From assembly GCF_900111775.1 (NCBI RefSeq), contig NZ_FOJJ01000040.1, positions 62,001-126,000 on the forward strand: a DNA stretch of 64,000 bases. The letters are read 5' to 3'. Shown here piece after piece: positions 1 through 7,919 of the stretch; the stretch's first letter is position 1, and each line of letters begins with the position of its first letter. This DNA is from Desulfuromonas acetexigens. GTDB taxonomy: Bacteria; Desulfobacterota; Desulfuromonadia; Desulfuromonadales; Trichloromonadaceae. The notes under the pieces were generated by a model. That model was not told where the DNA came from and ran no database searches. It saw only the letters and a program-made list of their open reading frames with translations. The position numbers and the translations under genes were made by a program.

Positions 1-139
1 ACAACTCAAGAAAGGTACATTTTTTGCGCACCGCCATGTACTGAGGCAGATAACGACCAGCCTGACGCATCAGCCAGACGGGAGTGCGGTCGACGGGCTG
101 GCCCCAGCAGGCCTTGATGAAATTGTATTCGGTGGTCAT
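1..139 (-). CDS. hemE: Uroporphyrinogen decarboxylase, N-terminal fragment
   Basis: Partial gene running off the left edge; the first 46 residues are visible. HemE decarboxylates the four acetate side chains of uroporphyrinogen III to give coproporphyrinogen III in cytoplasmic heme synthesis. The signature [16 protein letters not shown] is at residues 19-34 and contains the conserved substrate-binding Arg residues of the family. The ATG (137-139) follows AGGAGG with a 10-nt spacer. It is the third gene of a minus-strand run after a heme-type radical SAM gene and a small antitoxin-like ORF. Identification is firm from the signature; the rest of the gene is outside the window. Confidence 0.95.
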   Translation of the reverse strand, partial: MTTEYNFIKACWGQPVDRTPVWLMRQAGRYLPQYMAVRKKCTFLEL

Positions 140-170
140 ATCGATGAATCCTCCTGTGGAAAGGTTTTGG

Positions 171-392
171 TTATTCGCAGGTCAATCGCAGCCGATAGCC
201 GTCCTCGATTTCGTGAACGGCCTGTTCAAAGGGAATCGCTTCCTGCCGACCAGCTTTCGCCTGTTCATAGGCGCGCACATCCTCCAACTCTTCGAGGGCT
301 TCGAGAATCCGTTCCCATTCATCTACGGGAACAACCACCGCTTGGCGCCGATTGTTTTCATCGGTCAGATATTGCGGATGGATTACCAGCAT
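171..392 (-). CDS. Small antitoxin-like protein (Phd/YefM-like), hypothetical
   Basis: A 73-residue acidic protein starting [20 protein letters not shown], with [26 protein letters not shown] in the middle. The N-terminal pattern (beta strand, then 'valued as V-V-P-x-x-E-W-E') resembles type II antitoxins of the Phd/YefM class, which fold as a DNA-binding N-terminus and a toxin-wrapping C-terminal helix. The start at 392 has AGGGAG upstream; an upstream-extended reading frame is Arg-rich shadow of the radical SAM gene. No toxin gene is visible between it and hemE (only 31 bp), so it is an orphan or its toxin has been lost. Function is inferred from composition and pattern only. Confidence 0.6.
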   Translation of the reverse strand: MLVIHPQYLTDENNRRQAVVVPVDEWERILEALEELEDVRAYEQAKAGRQEAIPFEQAVHEIEDGYRLRLTCE

Positions 393-463
393 GGCTTGCT
401 CCCTGGGTGAATTGAGGCGGGTTCGATCCGCCTCGGGCGGATGCTGTCCTATCGGCAAATCAA

Positions 464-1573
464 TTATTTCGCCGCGTTCTCCGCTGCTTCTTGTTCCATG
501 CGTTTGCGGGTGCGGGCCGGGATGTAGTTGCAGAAGGGCTCTTCGGCCATGTAGTCGCCGTAGACGGCGTCGGCGCGGGCGCGGCAGCCGCCGCAGACGT
601 TGATGAACTCGCATTCGCCGCACTTGCCGGTGTATTTCTTGAAATCGCGCAGGTCGTTGAAGACCTTGGAGTTGAACCAGAGCTCTTTGAAAGGAATCTG
701 CTTGACGTTGCCCACGGACGAATGGAAATAGGAACAGGGCTTGAGATTGCCGAAGCAGTCGATCAGGCAGATGGTCTGGGCGGCGATGCAGCCCTTGCCG
801 CCGCCGGTGGAGAAGGTCAGGCTGCGGCGCTGGAAATCGACCCCCTCAGCCTTGGCCATCTGCGGCACGATGCGGTAGTAGTGAGGGGCGCAGGTCGGGC
901 GCATGAGGATGTCTTCCTCGCCCTTTTCCTGCTCGTAATGCCAGGCGAGAATCTCCTCGTAATCCTCCTTGGAAATCAGCTCGTTCATGATCTCCTCGCC
1001 GCGGCCGGTGGGAACGATCATGAACATGTACCAGGCGGTGGCGCCGAGACTTTTCGCCAGCTTGAAGGTGGCGGCAATGTCGTGCTGGTTGCGCTTGGTG
1101 AAGGAGGAATTGATGAGAAACTTGATACCGTTGCGTTTGAGGGCCTCGGCCGCGCGAACCACCCCCTCGAAGGCCCCGGGGCAGGAGCGGAAATCATCGT
1201 GGATGGCGGCGGTGGAGCCATCCAGAGACAGCGACACCATCTTGATGTCCGCCTCTTTCATCTCGGCGCAAACGGCATCGGTGATGAGGGTGCCGTTGGT
1301 CGCCATACACATGCGCAAGCCCTTGGAGGTGCCGTATCGGGCGATCTCGAAGATATCCTCGCGCAGCAGCGGCTCGCCGCCGGAGAGGACCATGACCGGC
1401 TTACTCACCTCGCAGATGTCGTCAATCAGCTTGAAGGCTTCCTCGGTATTGAAATCGCCCGCGGACGAGTTCATGTCCGAGGAACAGCGGCAGTGTACGC
1501 AGTTGAGATTGCAGCGCTGGGTCGACTCCCAGGCGATCCATTTGGGGATGAACTTTTCGGCGGCGTCCGTCAT
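464..1573 (-). CDS. Radical SAM/SPASM heme-biosynthesis protein (AhbC/AhbD/NirJ family)
   Basis: 369 residues. The radical SAM cluster motif CNLNCVHC is at residues 21-28, followed by the glycine-rich LSGGEPLL motif near residue 63. The C-terminus has a SPASM-type cysteine cluster ([13 protein letters not shown], then a Cys in EEPFCNY). This architecture belongs to the NirJ/AhbC/AhbD group that modifies heme precursors (didecarboxysiroheme deacetylation or coproheme decarboxylation to heme). Its place two genes upstream of hemE supports a heme role. Which of the three activities it has cannot be decided here; next to hemE (a coproporphyrinogen route) an AhbD-like coproheme step is attractive but inferred. 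Confidence 0.8.
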   Translation of the reverse strand: MTDAAEKFIPKWIAWESTQRCNLNCVHCRCSSDMNSSAGDFNTEEAFKLIDDICEVSKPVMVLSGGEPLLREDIFEIARYGTSKGLRMCMATNGTLITDAVCAEMKEADIKMVSLSLDGSTAAIHDDFRSCPGAFEGVVRAAEALKRNGIKFLINSSFTKRNQHDIAATFKLAKSLGATAWYMFMIVPTGRGEEIMNELISKEDYEEILAWHYEQEKGEEDILMRPTCAPHYYRIVPQMAKAEGVDFQRRSLTFSTGGGKGCIAAQTICLIDCFGNLKPCSYFHSSVGNVKQIPFKELWFNSKVFNDLRDFKKYTGKCGECEFINVCGGCRARADAVYGDYMAEEPFCNYIPARTRKRMEQEAAENAAK

Positions 1574-1692
1574 GCACTCTCCTTTATCCCGGCACGTTGA
1601 GGCCAGGCCTGAAATTTCCCGATCTTAACCCAGATTCGTCCAGAATGCCAAGTATTAAGCCACAGCGGTTCCCCCACCGCCGGCGCTTAAAG

Positions 1693-1725
1693 ACAAGGGG
1701 CGAACCGTCACGGCCCGCCCCTTGT
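1693..1725 (-). terminator. Hairpin downstream of the flavoprotein gene
   Basis: Perfect 10-bp stem ACAAGGGGCG / CGCCCCTTGT (1693-1702 and 1716-1725) with a 13-nt loop, placed 27 nt after the stop of the minus-strand gene ending at 1752. No strong U-tract follows, so termination strength is uncertain. Confidence 0.5.
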
Positions 1726-1751
1726 GCTTATCTTATGAGAGTTGGAAGCGG

Positions 1752-2849
1752 TCAGGCATTGACCACTTCAGGATCCTGCGCGACCTGCTGTTCGGCGAAG
1801 AGTTCGTCGAAAATCGCCCGGACCGTGGTGATGCGATCGGCCTTCCAGGCGTTGGTACCGCAAAAGACCAAGCCGGTTTCCACATCGCCGCGCTGGGCGC
1901 GATCCAGAGCGTGAACGATGCAGAAGCGCTCCTGTCCGGATTTGTACGCACACTTTTTCAAACAGGCGGAAGGGCAACGCACATTGAGCCGCACATCCCG
2001 CTCGCGAACCTTGTCGAAATCTTTCAGGATCGCCCGCCCCGGTAGACCGGCCGGGCTCATGATCAACCCGATGTCCTCCTGGCGGCAATCGAGATACGTC
2101 TGCTTAAAGGCGTCGGAGGCGTCGCACTCTTCAGTGCAGACAAAGCGGCTGGCCATCTGCACCCCGTCGGCCCCCTGCTCCAGAGCATGGATCAGATCGG
2201 CACGATCCCAGATGCCGCCAGCGGCGATAATGGGGATGTCGAGATTCCAGGTCTCCCGGAAGTAGGCTTTGACCCCACGCACCGTGGCGTACTGGTCATA
2301 GTCGCCGTTACCAATATTTTCAATTTTTTCGCCGAGATGGCCGCCGGCGGTGTCGGGGTCCTCCACCACCACCGCGTCGGGCAGGCGGTTGAAGCCGCGA
2401 TGCCACTTCTTGGCGATCAGTTCCGCCGCCTTGACCGAGGAAACAATGGGGACCAGCGCGACATCGGGATAGTCGGCAGTCAGGCCGGGAAGGTTGAGGG
2501 GCAAACCGGCGCCGCTGACGATGACCTTGGCGCCCCCTTCGCAGGAGACCCGGACGATTTCATCGTAGTTGGTCACCGCCACCATGCAGTTGGTGCCGAT
2601 AACTCCCGCGGGGGCGATGGCGTAGGCCTTGCGCAGTTCATCCTTGAGCGCCAGGGGGTCGGCGGTGAAAAAGTTCTTGCCGTCGTAATGGGGGCTGTTG
2701 AGGCCGATACCGGCAGTGGCGATCAGGCCCACGCCGCCGCAGAGGGCGACGTGCCCGGCCAGATTGGCGGCCGAGATGCGCACCCCCATGCCTCCTTGAA
2801 TGAGAGGGAAGGGAACGGTATGCTTGCCGATGGTCAGGGGGGAATACAT
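1752..2849 (-). CDS. NAD(P)H-dependent flavin oxidoreductase, nitronate monooxygenase family
   Basis: 365 residues, an FMN TIM-barrel of the nitronate monooxygenase/FabK/2-nitropropane dioxygenase class. Family motifs visible are PLIQGGMGVRIS near the N-terminus (FMN phosphate region), IVSGAGLP, and IIAAGGIWDRADLIHAL...GADGVQMASRF (glycine-rich FMN phosphate loop). The start at 2849 (MYSPLTIGK) was chosen because AAGGAG lies 8 nt upstream; the longer frame has no ribosome site. Unusual for the simple family is a cysteine cluster near the C-terminus, C-x3-C-x3-C-x9-C (around CPSACLKKC), that could bind an Fe-S cluster or zinc. Physiological substrate unknown. Confidence 0.85.
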   Translation of the reverse strand: MYSPLTIGKHTVPFPLIQGGMGVRISAANLAGHVALCGGVGLIATAGIGLNSPHYDGKNFFTADPLALKDELRKAYAIAPAGVIGTNCMVAVTNYDEIVRVSCEGGAKVIVSGAGLPLNLPGLTADYPDVALVPIVSSVKAAELIAKKWHRGFNRLPDAVVVEDPDTAGGHLGEKIENIGNGDYDQYATVRGVKAYFRETWNLDIPIIAAGGIWDRADLIHALEQGADGVQMASRFVCTEECDASDAFKQTYLDCRQEDIGLIMSPAGLPGRAILKDFDKVRERDVRLNVRCPSACLKKCAYKSGQERFCIVHALDRAQRGDVETGLVFCGTNAWKADRITTVRAIFDELFAEQQVAQDPEVVNA

Positions 2850-3013
2850 AGGGGGTGCTCCTTGCCGCCAGAAGTTCATCAGGTCAATTCCGGGTGAAAC
2901 GCTGGTTCACGGCAAGACTAGCAAAAAATCGTTAAGGGCATTGTAACAGTTCTGTAAAACCCGCCTTGACAATTCCCTTGTCCGTCGTTCCGCGCCCGTG
3001 GTAAAGAGAAACT

Positions 3014-3973
3014 ATGAAAGATATCAAACGCTTCATTACTCCGCTCTTCGCCCTGATCGGCATTCAGCTGCTCTGGGTGGTGGTCGTGGTCTTTTGGATC
3101 GCCTGGTTCATGAAAAGCCACTCGCGACTGCGCGCCGTGGCGGAAACCTACAGCCCGGAACTGCTGCAGGGGGGGACCGACTGGTTCATTCTGGTCGAAG
3201 GCATCCTGCTGCTCTGCGCCATTCTCGCCGGGGTCTATGTCATCTTCCTCTATTGGCGCCGTCAGGCGGAGCTTTACCGGGCACAGCGCAACTTCATCGC
3301 TCAGGTGACCCACGAACTCAAATCCCCCCTCGCTTCCTTACAATTACACCTGGAAACCATCCGCCGCCGCCGGCTCTCGCCGGAGAAGCTGTCGACCTTT
3401 CTCGACACCATGCTCGGCGACACCGACCGCCTCGATACCCTGATCAACAATCTGCTCTCGGCGCAGCGCCTCGACCAGAAAGGGATCAAGCTCAACCTGG
3501 TCAGGGACAATCTTTCCGAACGGGTGACCGACTATTTCCGCCCCCGCCAGTTTTCCCTGCCGAAAGCCGGAACCATGCATCTCGACATCGAACCGGACCT
3601 GTACGCCGATCTCGATTCCGAGGCGCTGGAAACGATTTTCCGCAACCTGCTGGAAAATGCCATCCTCTACGCCTCCGGCTCCCCCGTCGTCGAAGTCGCC
3701 CTGAAAAGCCAGGGGCGGAAGGCCCACCTGACCTTCACCGACCATGGCAAGGGGGTTCCCCGGAACGAACAGAAGAAGGTTTTCCGCATGTTCTACCGGG
3801 TCAAGCATCCCGGGGAGACGATTCGCGGTTCGGGCCTCGGCCTCTTTATCGTCCAGGCGCTGACCCGCATGCATCGCGGCAAGGTCTGGCTCACCAGCGA
3901 GGGGGTCGGCAAGGGAGCCAGCATCCACCTTTTGCTCCCCCTACGTAAGCCGCCAACGGGAGAGGACGCCTGA
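3014..3973 (+). CDS. Membrane sensor histidine kinase
   Basis: 319 residues. Two hydrophobic segments (about 8-33 and 58-82) bracket a short extracytoplasmic loop of only about 25 residues. HisKA follows with the phospho-acceptor His100 in QVTHELKSPL, then HATPase_c with N-box (NLLENAIL), G1 (DHGKGVP) and G2 (GSGLGLFI). The small loop suggests sensing in the membrane or of a small ligand. The stop codon abuts the start of the response regulator at 3974, so the two form a classic two-component operon. The stimulus is unknown. No convincing sigma70 promoter was found in the 160 bp upstream. Confidence 0.93.
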   Translation: MKDIKRFITPLFALIGIQLLWVVVVVFWIAWFMKSHSRLRAVAETYSPELLQGGTDWFILVEGILLLCAILAGVYVIFLYWRRQAELYRAQRNFIAQVTHELKSPLASLQLHLETIRRRRLSPEKLSTFLDTMLGDTDRLDTLINNLLSAQRLDQKGIKLNLVRDNLSERVTDYFRPRQFSLPKAGTMHLDIEPDLYADLDSEALETIFRNLLENAILYASGSPVVEVALKSQGRKAHLTFTDHGKGVPRNEQKKVFRMFYRVKHPGETIRGSGLGLFIVQALTRMHRGKVWLTSEGVGKGASIHLLLPLRKPPTGEDA

Positions 3974-4681
3974 ATGTCGAAACCGCACCTGCTTTTGGTC
4001 GAAGATGAACCGGGCATCGCCCGCGGCCTGGTCTTCAATCTCGAAGAAGACGGCTTTCGGGTGACCCATGTGGAAACGGGCGAAGAAGCCCTGGATCTGG
4101 TCTGGGAGGAAAATTTCGATCTGCTGGTGCTGGATGTGATGCTGCCGGGTATCAGCGGCATGGAGGTCTGCGAGGAAATCCGCCGCCACGACCCACGCCT
4201 GCCGATCATCATGCTCACCGCCCGCGGCGAGGAGCAAGACCGGATTGAAGGACTGGCGACCGGCGCCGACGACTATCTGACCAAACCTTTCAGCCTGGAT
4301 GAGTTTCTGCTGCGCATCAAGGGGATGCTGCGCCGCTCCGAATGGTACCGTTCGGGCGGGAGGGCGGGACGGACCTACCGCTTCGGCGACAACGAAATCG
4401 ACCTGACAGAGCAGAAAGCCAAAACGGCGCGGGGAGAGATCAGCCTGACCGAACTGGAGGTGAGGATGTTGCGGACCTTTTTCCGCCGGGAAGGAGAAAC
4501 GCTGAGCCGCGCCGAACTGCTGGCAGCGGTCTGGGGCATGGCGCCGGACACGGAAACCCGCACCCTCGACAACTTCATCGTGCGCATGCGCAAATACTTT
4601 GAGGCCGACCCCGCCAACCCCACGCACTTTCACACCGTCCGCGGCCGCGGCTACCGCTTTACCCGCCAAGGGAAAACTTAA
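3974..4681 (+). CDS. OmpR/PhoB-family response regulator
   Basis: 235 residues. Receiver domain 1-120 with acidic pocket ED (10-11), phospho-acceptor Asp54 in VLDVMLPG and Lys in DDYLTKPFS. The C-terminal winged helix (about 145-233) ends in the typical VRGRGYRF strand. It is the partner of the kinase immediately upstream (TGA then ATG with no gap). The target regulon is unknown. It ends in a strong shared terminator. Confidence 0.95.
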   Translation: MSKPHLLLVEDEPGIARGLVFNLEEDGFRVTHVETGEEALDLVWEENFDLLVLDVMLPGISGMEVCEEIRRHDPRLPIIMLTARGEEQDRIEGLATGADDYLTKPFSLDEFLLRIKGMLRRSEWYRSGGRAGRTYRFGDNEIDLTEQKAKTARGEISLTELEVRMLRTFFRREGETLSRAELLAAVWGMAPDTETRTLDNFIVRMRKYFEADPANPTHFHTVRGRGYRFTRQGKT

Positions 4682-4709
4682 AAGGGGAGCCATTTGGCTC
4701 CCCTTTTAA
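4678..4709. terminator. Bidirectional intrinsic terminator
   Basis: Perfect 14-bp stem (TTAAAAGGGGAGCC / GGCTCCCCTTTTAA) with a 4-nt ATTT loop between convergent genes ending at 4681 (+) and 4712 (-). A/T runs on both sides allow termination in either direction. Confidence 0.92.
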
Positions 4710-4711
4710 AA

Positions 4712-5386
4712 TTACGCTTTGATCGCCGCCAGGACTTCTTCCCGGAAGGCCTCGAAACCGACATCCTCGATATATTTGCCGAGGCGTGAACGCTGGTTCT
4801 TCGACTTGAACCATTCCAGAATCTTGTCGACGATCGCCAGGGCCTCCTCGTTGGTCGGCACATCCTCGATCAGGCGCATCGAGAGGCGCGGCTTGCTGCC
4901 GCCGTTGCCGCCGACCAGGATGTTCCAGCCCCGGGGAGAACCGATGACACCAAGATCCTTGATACAGACCTCGCCACAGTCGTTGGGGCAGCCGGAAACC
5001 CCCATCTTGAACTTCCAGGTCAACTCCAGCCCGTGATACTTCTCATCCATCGCCAGACCGACGGCGACGGAATCCTGCTGGCCGCGCTTGCAAAAGGTGG
5101 TGCCGGGGCAAACCTTCACCGAGCGCACGCACATGCCGATGGCCGCGCCGGGCTTTTCGTCCAACTCGCCCCAGATGTCATCGAGCTTACTCTCGTCGAG
5201 GCCGACGATGGCGATACGCTGAGCGCTGGTCAGCTTCAGTGCCTGGGCACCGTATTTCTCGGCGACATCGGCGATCTTCCGCAACTGGGCGGGGCTGGTG
5301 ATGCCGGCGGGGATATGGGGGGCGACGGCGTAGGTTTCCTTGTCGCGCTGGATGATGGCGCCTTTTTCGAGAATATCTTTTTTCAT
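4712..5386 (-). CDS. Small assimilatory-type sulfite/nitrite reductase-like siroheme protein
   Basis: 224 residues. It has the nitrite/sulfite reductase ferredoxin-like half domain followed by siroheme-[4Fe-4S] ligands CPGTTFC (C-x5-C) and SGCPNDCGE (C-x3-C). Its size matches the monomeric low-spin sulfite reductase described from sulfate and sulfur reducers, about half the length of CysI or NirA. It would reduce sulfite to sulfide in the cytoplasm; an alternative is a NirB-like or siroheme-binding role. The true ATG is at 5386 behind GGAGG; an upstream TTG is not needed. No electron-transfer partner gene is adjacent. Confidence 0.8.
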   Translation of the reverse strand: MKKDILEKGAIIQRDKETYAVAPHIPAGITSPAQLRKIADVAEKYGAQALKLTSAQRIAIVGLDESKLDDIWGELDEKPGAAIGMCVRSVKVCPGTTFCKRGQQDSVAVGLAMDEKYHGLELTWKFKMGVSGCPNDCGEVCIKDLGVIGSPRGWNILVGGNGGSKPRLSMRLIEDVPTNEEALAIVDKILEWFKSKNQRSRLGKYIEDVGFEAFREEVLAAIKA

Positions 5387-5429
5387 CAAAACCTCCGGAA
5401 TTCAGTCGAGCTTCATAAGGGAGTCGACA

Positions 5430-5813
5430 TCATGATAAAGGGGACGTCCCCTGCAGCAGCTCTTCAACTTGGGCGATGAGCGTCGCCAGTTTGAAAGGTT
5501 TCGCCAGGTACCCCGCGGCGCCCAACTCCAGGGAACGTCGGCGCTCGGATTCCTGACTCTTGGCGGTCAAGACCAGCACCGGGCAAGCGGCCGTGGCGGG
5601 ATGCTTCTTCAGCGCTTCGATGGCCTGGAAGCCATCCATGCCGCCGGGCATCATGATATCCATGATGATCAGGTCCGGCGGTTGAGCCGGGGCCTGAACG
5701 ATGGCGGCTTCGCCCGATTCGACGGCGACGACGCGCCAATCGTCGCGACGCAGAGAGATTTCCACCAACTGGCGGACATGGGGCTGATCGTCCACAATCA
5801 TAATCGTCTTCAT
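5430..5813 (-). CDS. Stand-alone CheY-like response regulator
   Basis: 127 residues, receiver domain only, with DDQ (8-10), phospho-acceptor Asp52 in IIMDIMMPGGMDG, Thr/Lys switch residues in LTAKSQ and AKPF. The start at 5813 has AAGGA upstream and begins MKTIMIVDDQ; a longer frame runs back through the cytochrome promoter and is spurious. It lacks an output domain. A close relative (same MMPGGMDG signature) lies at 7512-7877, so two orphan receivers flank the cytochrome c7/rubrerythrin block. The last codons contain the perfect palindrome AGGGGACGTCCCCT. Confidence 0.88.
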   Translation of the reverse strand: MKTIMIVDDQPHVRQLVEISLRRDDWRVVAVESGEAAIVQAPAQPPDLIIMDIMMPGGMDGFQAIEALKKHPATAACPVLVLTAKSQESERRRSLELGAAGYLAKPFKLATLIAQVEELLQGTSPLS

Positions 5814-5930
5814 TTCGCCGTCCTTTTCGTGAAAGGGCGGGAAAATAGTAATACAAGCCTTACAAGCGAACAAGGCTTTTATTCCGGCGCATGCCTCTAC
5901 GACGCCAGTGCCCCCAGACAGACCCCCTGA

Positions 5931-5986
5931 TGCAGAATTCCCTGTTGCAGAATTCCCTTGACTGGGACTAATAAATCCGTTACATT
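5931..5986 (+). promoter_or_regulatory. Cytochrome c7 promoter with 13-bp direct repeats
   Basis: Sigma70-like -35 TTGACT (5958-5963), 17-bp spacer, -10 TACATT (5981-5986), about 48 nt before the cytochrome ATG. Two perfect copies of TGCAGAATTCCCT (5931-5943 and 5946-5958) lie directly upstream, the second touching the -35. Tandem repeats at this place are typical of an activator or repressor site. Confidence 0.65.
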
Positions 5987-6033
5987 CGGCATTGCTTAAC
6001 CCCTTATTTCCCTTTATAGGAGGTTTTCCCACC

Positions 6034-6300
6034 ATGAAAAAACTGCTGGTTGTTGCCATGCTCGCCGCCTTTGCCGCTGCCCCTGCTTTTGCTGCCGACG
6101 TTTACACCTACGAAGGCAAAGGGGTCGTGACCTTTGACCACAAAGGCCATGCCGACAAGTTGGGTTGCGAAGCTTGCCATCAGGGCGAGCCGGCCAAAAT
6201 CGAAGTGACCAAAGACTCCGCTCACAAGGACGTCTGCAAAAACTGTCACACCGAAAAAGGCGGCCCCACCAAGTGTAACGATTGTCACGTCAAGAAGTAA
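6034..6300 (+). CDS. Periplasmic triheme cytochrome c7 (PpcA family)
   Basis: 88 residues with a signal peptide ending AFA (about residue 20), leaving a ~68-residue mature protein beginning ADVYTYEGK. Three CxxCH motifs (CEACH, CKNCH, CNDCH) attach three hemes; extra His residues (FDHKGH, SAHKD) supply the distal ligands. This is the PpcA/c551.5 family of periplasmic electron carriers linking inner-membrane quinol oxidation to outer-surface metal or sulfur reduction. From memory it is strikingly close to Desulfuromonas acetoxidans c7. Start fixed by AGGAGG. Flanked by a good promoter and a strong terminator, so it is monocistronic. Confidence 0.96.
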   Translation: MKKLLVVAMLAAFAAAPAFAADVYTYEGKGVVTFDHKGHADKLGCEACHQGEPAKIEVTKDSAHKDVCKNCHTEKGGPTKCNDCHVKK

Positions 6301-6323
6301 TTGCTCAATCACCAAGGTTTCAC

Positions 6324-6352
6324 AAAAAAGGCCCCGATTCGGGGCCTTTTTT
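6324..6352 (+). terminator. Intrinsic terminator of the cytochrome c7 gene
   Basis: GGCCCCG / CGGGGCC stem (6330-6336, 6340-6346), 3-nt loop, flanked by A6 and T6 runs. Confidence 0.92.
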
Positions 6353-6382
6353 GTTTTCTGCGAAAAACTCGTTCCGTCCCTC

Positions 6383-6434
6383 TTGCAAAGCTGACCCACC
6401 CTGTTATAGTTCTTTTTGTTGCCATCAATGCAAC
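6383..6434 (+). promoter_or_regulatory. Rubrerythrin promoter and inverted repeat
   Basis: -35 TTGCAA (6383-6388), 16-bp spacer, -10 TATAGT (6405-6410). An inverted repeat GTTGC-N7-GCAAC (6418-6434) sits at the expected transcription start, a repressor-like position. No known box (for example PerR) was recognised. Confidence 0.55.
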
Positions 6435-6464
6435 ATTATCTCAATCACAAAGGAGTTCTGATTT

Positions 6465-7037
6465 ATGTCCTTGAAAGGAACCCGCACCGAAAAAAACATC
6501 CTCACCGCCTTCGCCGGTGAAAGCCAGGCCCGTAATCGCTACACCTACTTCGCGGCCCAAGCCAAGAAGGAAGGCTATGTGCAGATGGCCGACATCTTCG
6601 AGGAGACCGCCAACCAGGAAAAAGAGCACGCCAAGCGTCTCTTCAAAATGCTTGAGGGGGGCGAGGTGGAAGTCACCGCGTCCTTCCCCGCCGGCGTGAT
6701 CGGCACCACGGCGGAAAACCTGCGCGAAGCGGCGGCTGGCGAAAACCATGAGCATACCGAGATGTATCCTTCCTTCGCCAAGATCGCCCGCGAAGAAGGA
6801 CTCAACGAGATCGCCGATGTCTTCATGGCCATTGCCGTGGCCGAGAAGCAACACGAAAAGCGCTATCTCGACCTGCTCGCCAACATCGAAAACAACCGGG
6901 TTTTCAAACGGGAAAAACCGACCGTCTGGCGTTGCCGCAACTGCGGCTACATCCATGAAGGGACGACCGCCGTGGATAAATGCCCGGCCTGCGCCCATGC
7001 CCAGGCCCACTTTGAGCTGCTCGGCGAAAACTACTGA
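6465..7037 (+). CDS. rbr: Rubrerythrin
   Basis: 190 residues. An N-terminal ferritin-like four-helix domain carries the diiron ligands ([22 protein letters not shown], and the later E-x6-Y and EKQHEKRY helices). A C-terminal rubredoxin-like domain binds Fe through CRNCGY and CPACAH. The enzyme reduces hydrogen peroxide to water in the cytoplasm of anaerobes. It is 19 nt upstream of desulfoferrodoxin and shares its terminator, giving a two-gene superoxide/peroxide detoxification operon. Confidence 0.96.
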   Translation: MSLKGTRTEKNILTAFAGESQARNRYTYFAAQAKKEGYVQMADIFEETANQEKEHAKRLFKMLEGGEVEVTASFPAGVIGTTAENLREAAAGENHEHTEMYPSFAKIAREEGLNEIADVFMAIAVAEKQHEKRYLDLLANIENNRVFKREKPTVWRCRNCGYIHEGTTAVDKCPACAHAQAHFELLGENY

Positions 7038-7056
7038 TCATTTAAGGAGGTTTAAA

Positions 7057-7437
7057 ATGGCGAAACAACTCGAAGTTTACAAATGCTCCGTCTGTGGCAA
7101 TATCGTTGAAGTGCTTCACGGCGGTCCCGGCGAACTCGTCTGCTGCGGGCAATCGATGGCCCTATTGACGGAAAACACCGTCGACGCCGCCAAGGAAAAG
7201 CATGTCCCGGTGATCGAAAAAGGCGCAGGCTCCATCACCGTCAAGGTCGGCAGCGTTGCCCACCCGATGGAGGAGAAGCACTACATCGAGTGGATCGAAC
7301 TGATCGCCGACGGCAAGGTCTACCGGCAGTTCCTCAAGCCCGGCGACAAACCGGAAGCGACCTTCCCCATCACCGCCGAGAAGGTCAGCGCCCGCGAATA
7401 CTGCAACCTGCACGGCCACTGGGCTGCCCAAGGCTAA
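7057..7437 (+). CDS. dfx: Desulfoferrodoxin (2Fe superoxide reductase)
   Basis: 126 residues. The desulforedoxin domain has Cys ligands C10, C13 (CSVC) and C29-C30 (VCCGQ) for center I. The neelaredoxin domain has the His4Cys ligands around [22 protein letters not shown] and the final CNLHGHW. It reduces superoxide to peroxide, which the co-transcribed rubrerythrin removes. Start from AAGGAGG with 7-8 nt spacing. All metal ligands appear intact. Confidence 0.97.
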   Translation: MAKQLEVYKCSVCGNIVEVLHGGPGELVCCGQSMALLTENTVDAAKEKHVPVIEKGAGSITVKVGSVAHPMEEKHYIEWIELIADGKVYRQFLKPGDKPEATFPITAEKVSAREYCNLHGHWAAQG

Positions 7438-7452
7438 ACAAACGCCATCGCC

Positions 7453-7494
7453 AAAAAAAGCCGGCTCCCCTTCCTTGGGGAGCCGGCTTTTTTT
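7453..7494 (+). terminator. Intrinsic terminator of the rubrerythrin/desulfoferrodoxin operon
   Basis: 18-bp stem A7-GCCGGCTCCCC / GGGGAGCCGGC-T7 (7453-7470, 7477-7494) with a 6-nt loop; it probably also serves the convergent gene ending at 7512. Confidence 0.95.
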
Positions 7495-7511
7495 GTAACG
7501 AACGCTGGAGA

Positions 7512-7877
7512 TCAAGCCAGTAGGGTTTCGACCTTGACTTGCAGATCCCCCATATCGAAGGGTTTGCTTACATAGGCATCGGCGCCGGCGGCGAAAGCCT
7601 CCTGGCGATCCTCCTCCTGAGCCTTGGCGGTCATGGCGATGATCGGACAGTCGCGCGTCGCCTCCTCTGCCTTGAGAATCCGGGCCGCCTGATAGCCGTC
7701 CATCCCCCCCGGCATCATCACGTCGAGCAGAATCAGATCGGGAATTTCGACGCGGGCAATAGCGATCGCTTCCTCGCCGCTGGCGGCGTAAAAGAGCTGG
7801 CGGTCCTTACGACTGAGCACAATCGCCAAAAGCTTTTGCACATCGGCCTGATCATCAACGATGAGAATCTTTTTCAT
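7512..7877 (-). CDS. Stand-alone CheY-like response regulator
   Basis: 121 residues, receiver only, beginning MKKILIVDDQ. Asp52 in LLDVMMPGGMDGYQA is the phospho-acceptor; MTAKAQ and VSKPFD hold the Thr and Lys. It closely resembles the orphan receiver at 5430-5813. No kinase or output partner is adjacent, so signalling must be by phosphotransfer from a distant kinase. Confidence 0.88.
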   Translation of the reverse strand: MKKILIVDDQADVQKLLAIVLSRKDRQLFYAASGEEAIAIARVEIPDLILLDVMMPGGMDGYQAARILKAEEATRDCPIIAMTAKAQEEDRQEAFAAGADAYVSKPFDMGDLQVKVETLLA

Positions 7878-7919
7878 TTACTGCTCCAGAACTCGAATTT
7901 CCCCTAATAGATCCGTCCG

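Noticed and set aside
393-623. Upstream extension of the antitoxin-like ORF
   Set aside because: Arg-rich stretch overlapping the radical SAM gene; the ATG at 392 has AGGGAG and starts a sensible protein.
491-1600. Long open frame antisense to the radical SAM gene
   Set aside because: Ala/Gly-rich shadow frame of a GC-rich gene; the opposite strand has complete radical SAM motifs and a ribosome site. The same applies to many long antisense frames (for example 2187-2897, 12116-12898, 13916-15214, 17089-18981, 21462-22772, 40011-41402, 49345-50856).
2966-2971. TTGACA as promoter of the kinase gene at 3014
   Set aside because: No acceptable -10 at 16-18 bp.
5441-5454. AGGGGACGTCCCCT palindrome as a RAYT end
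   Set aside because: Only partial resemblance to the 27259/28327 ends, and it lies within the coding end of a receiver gene; recorded only as a palindrome.
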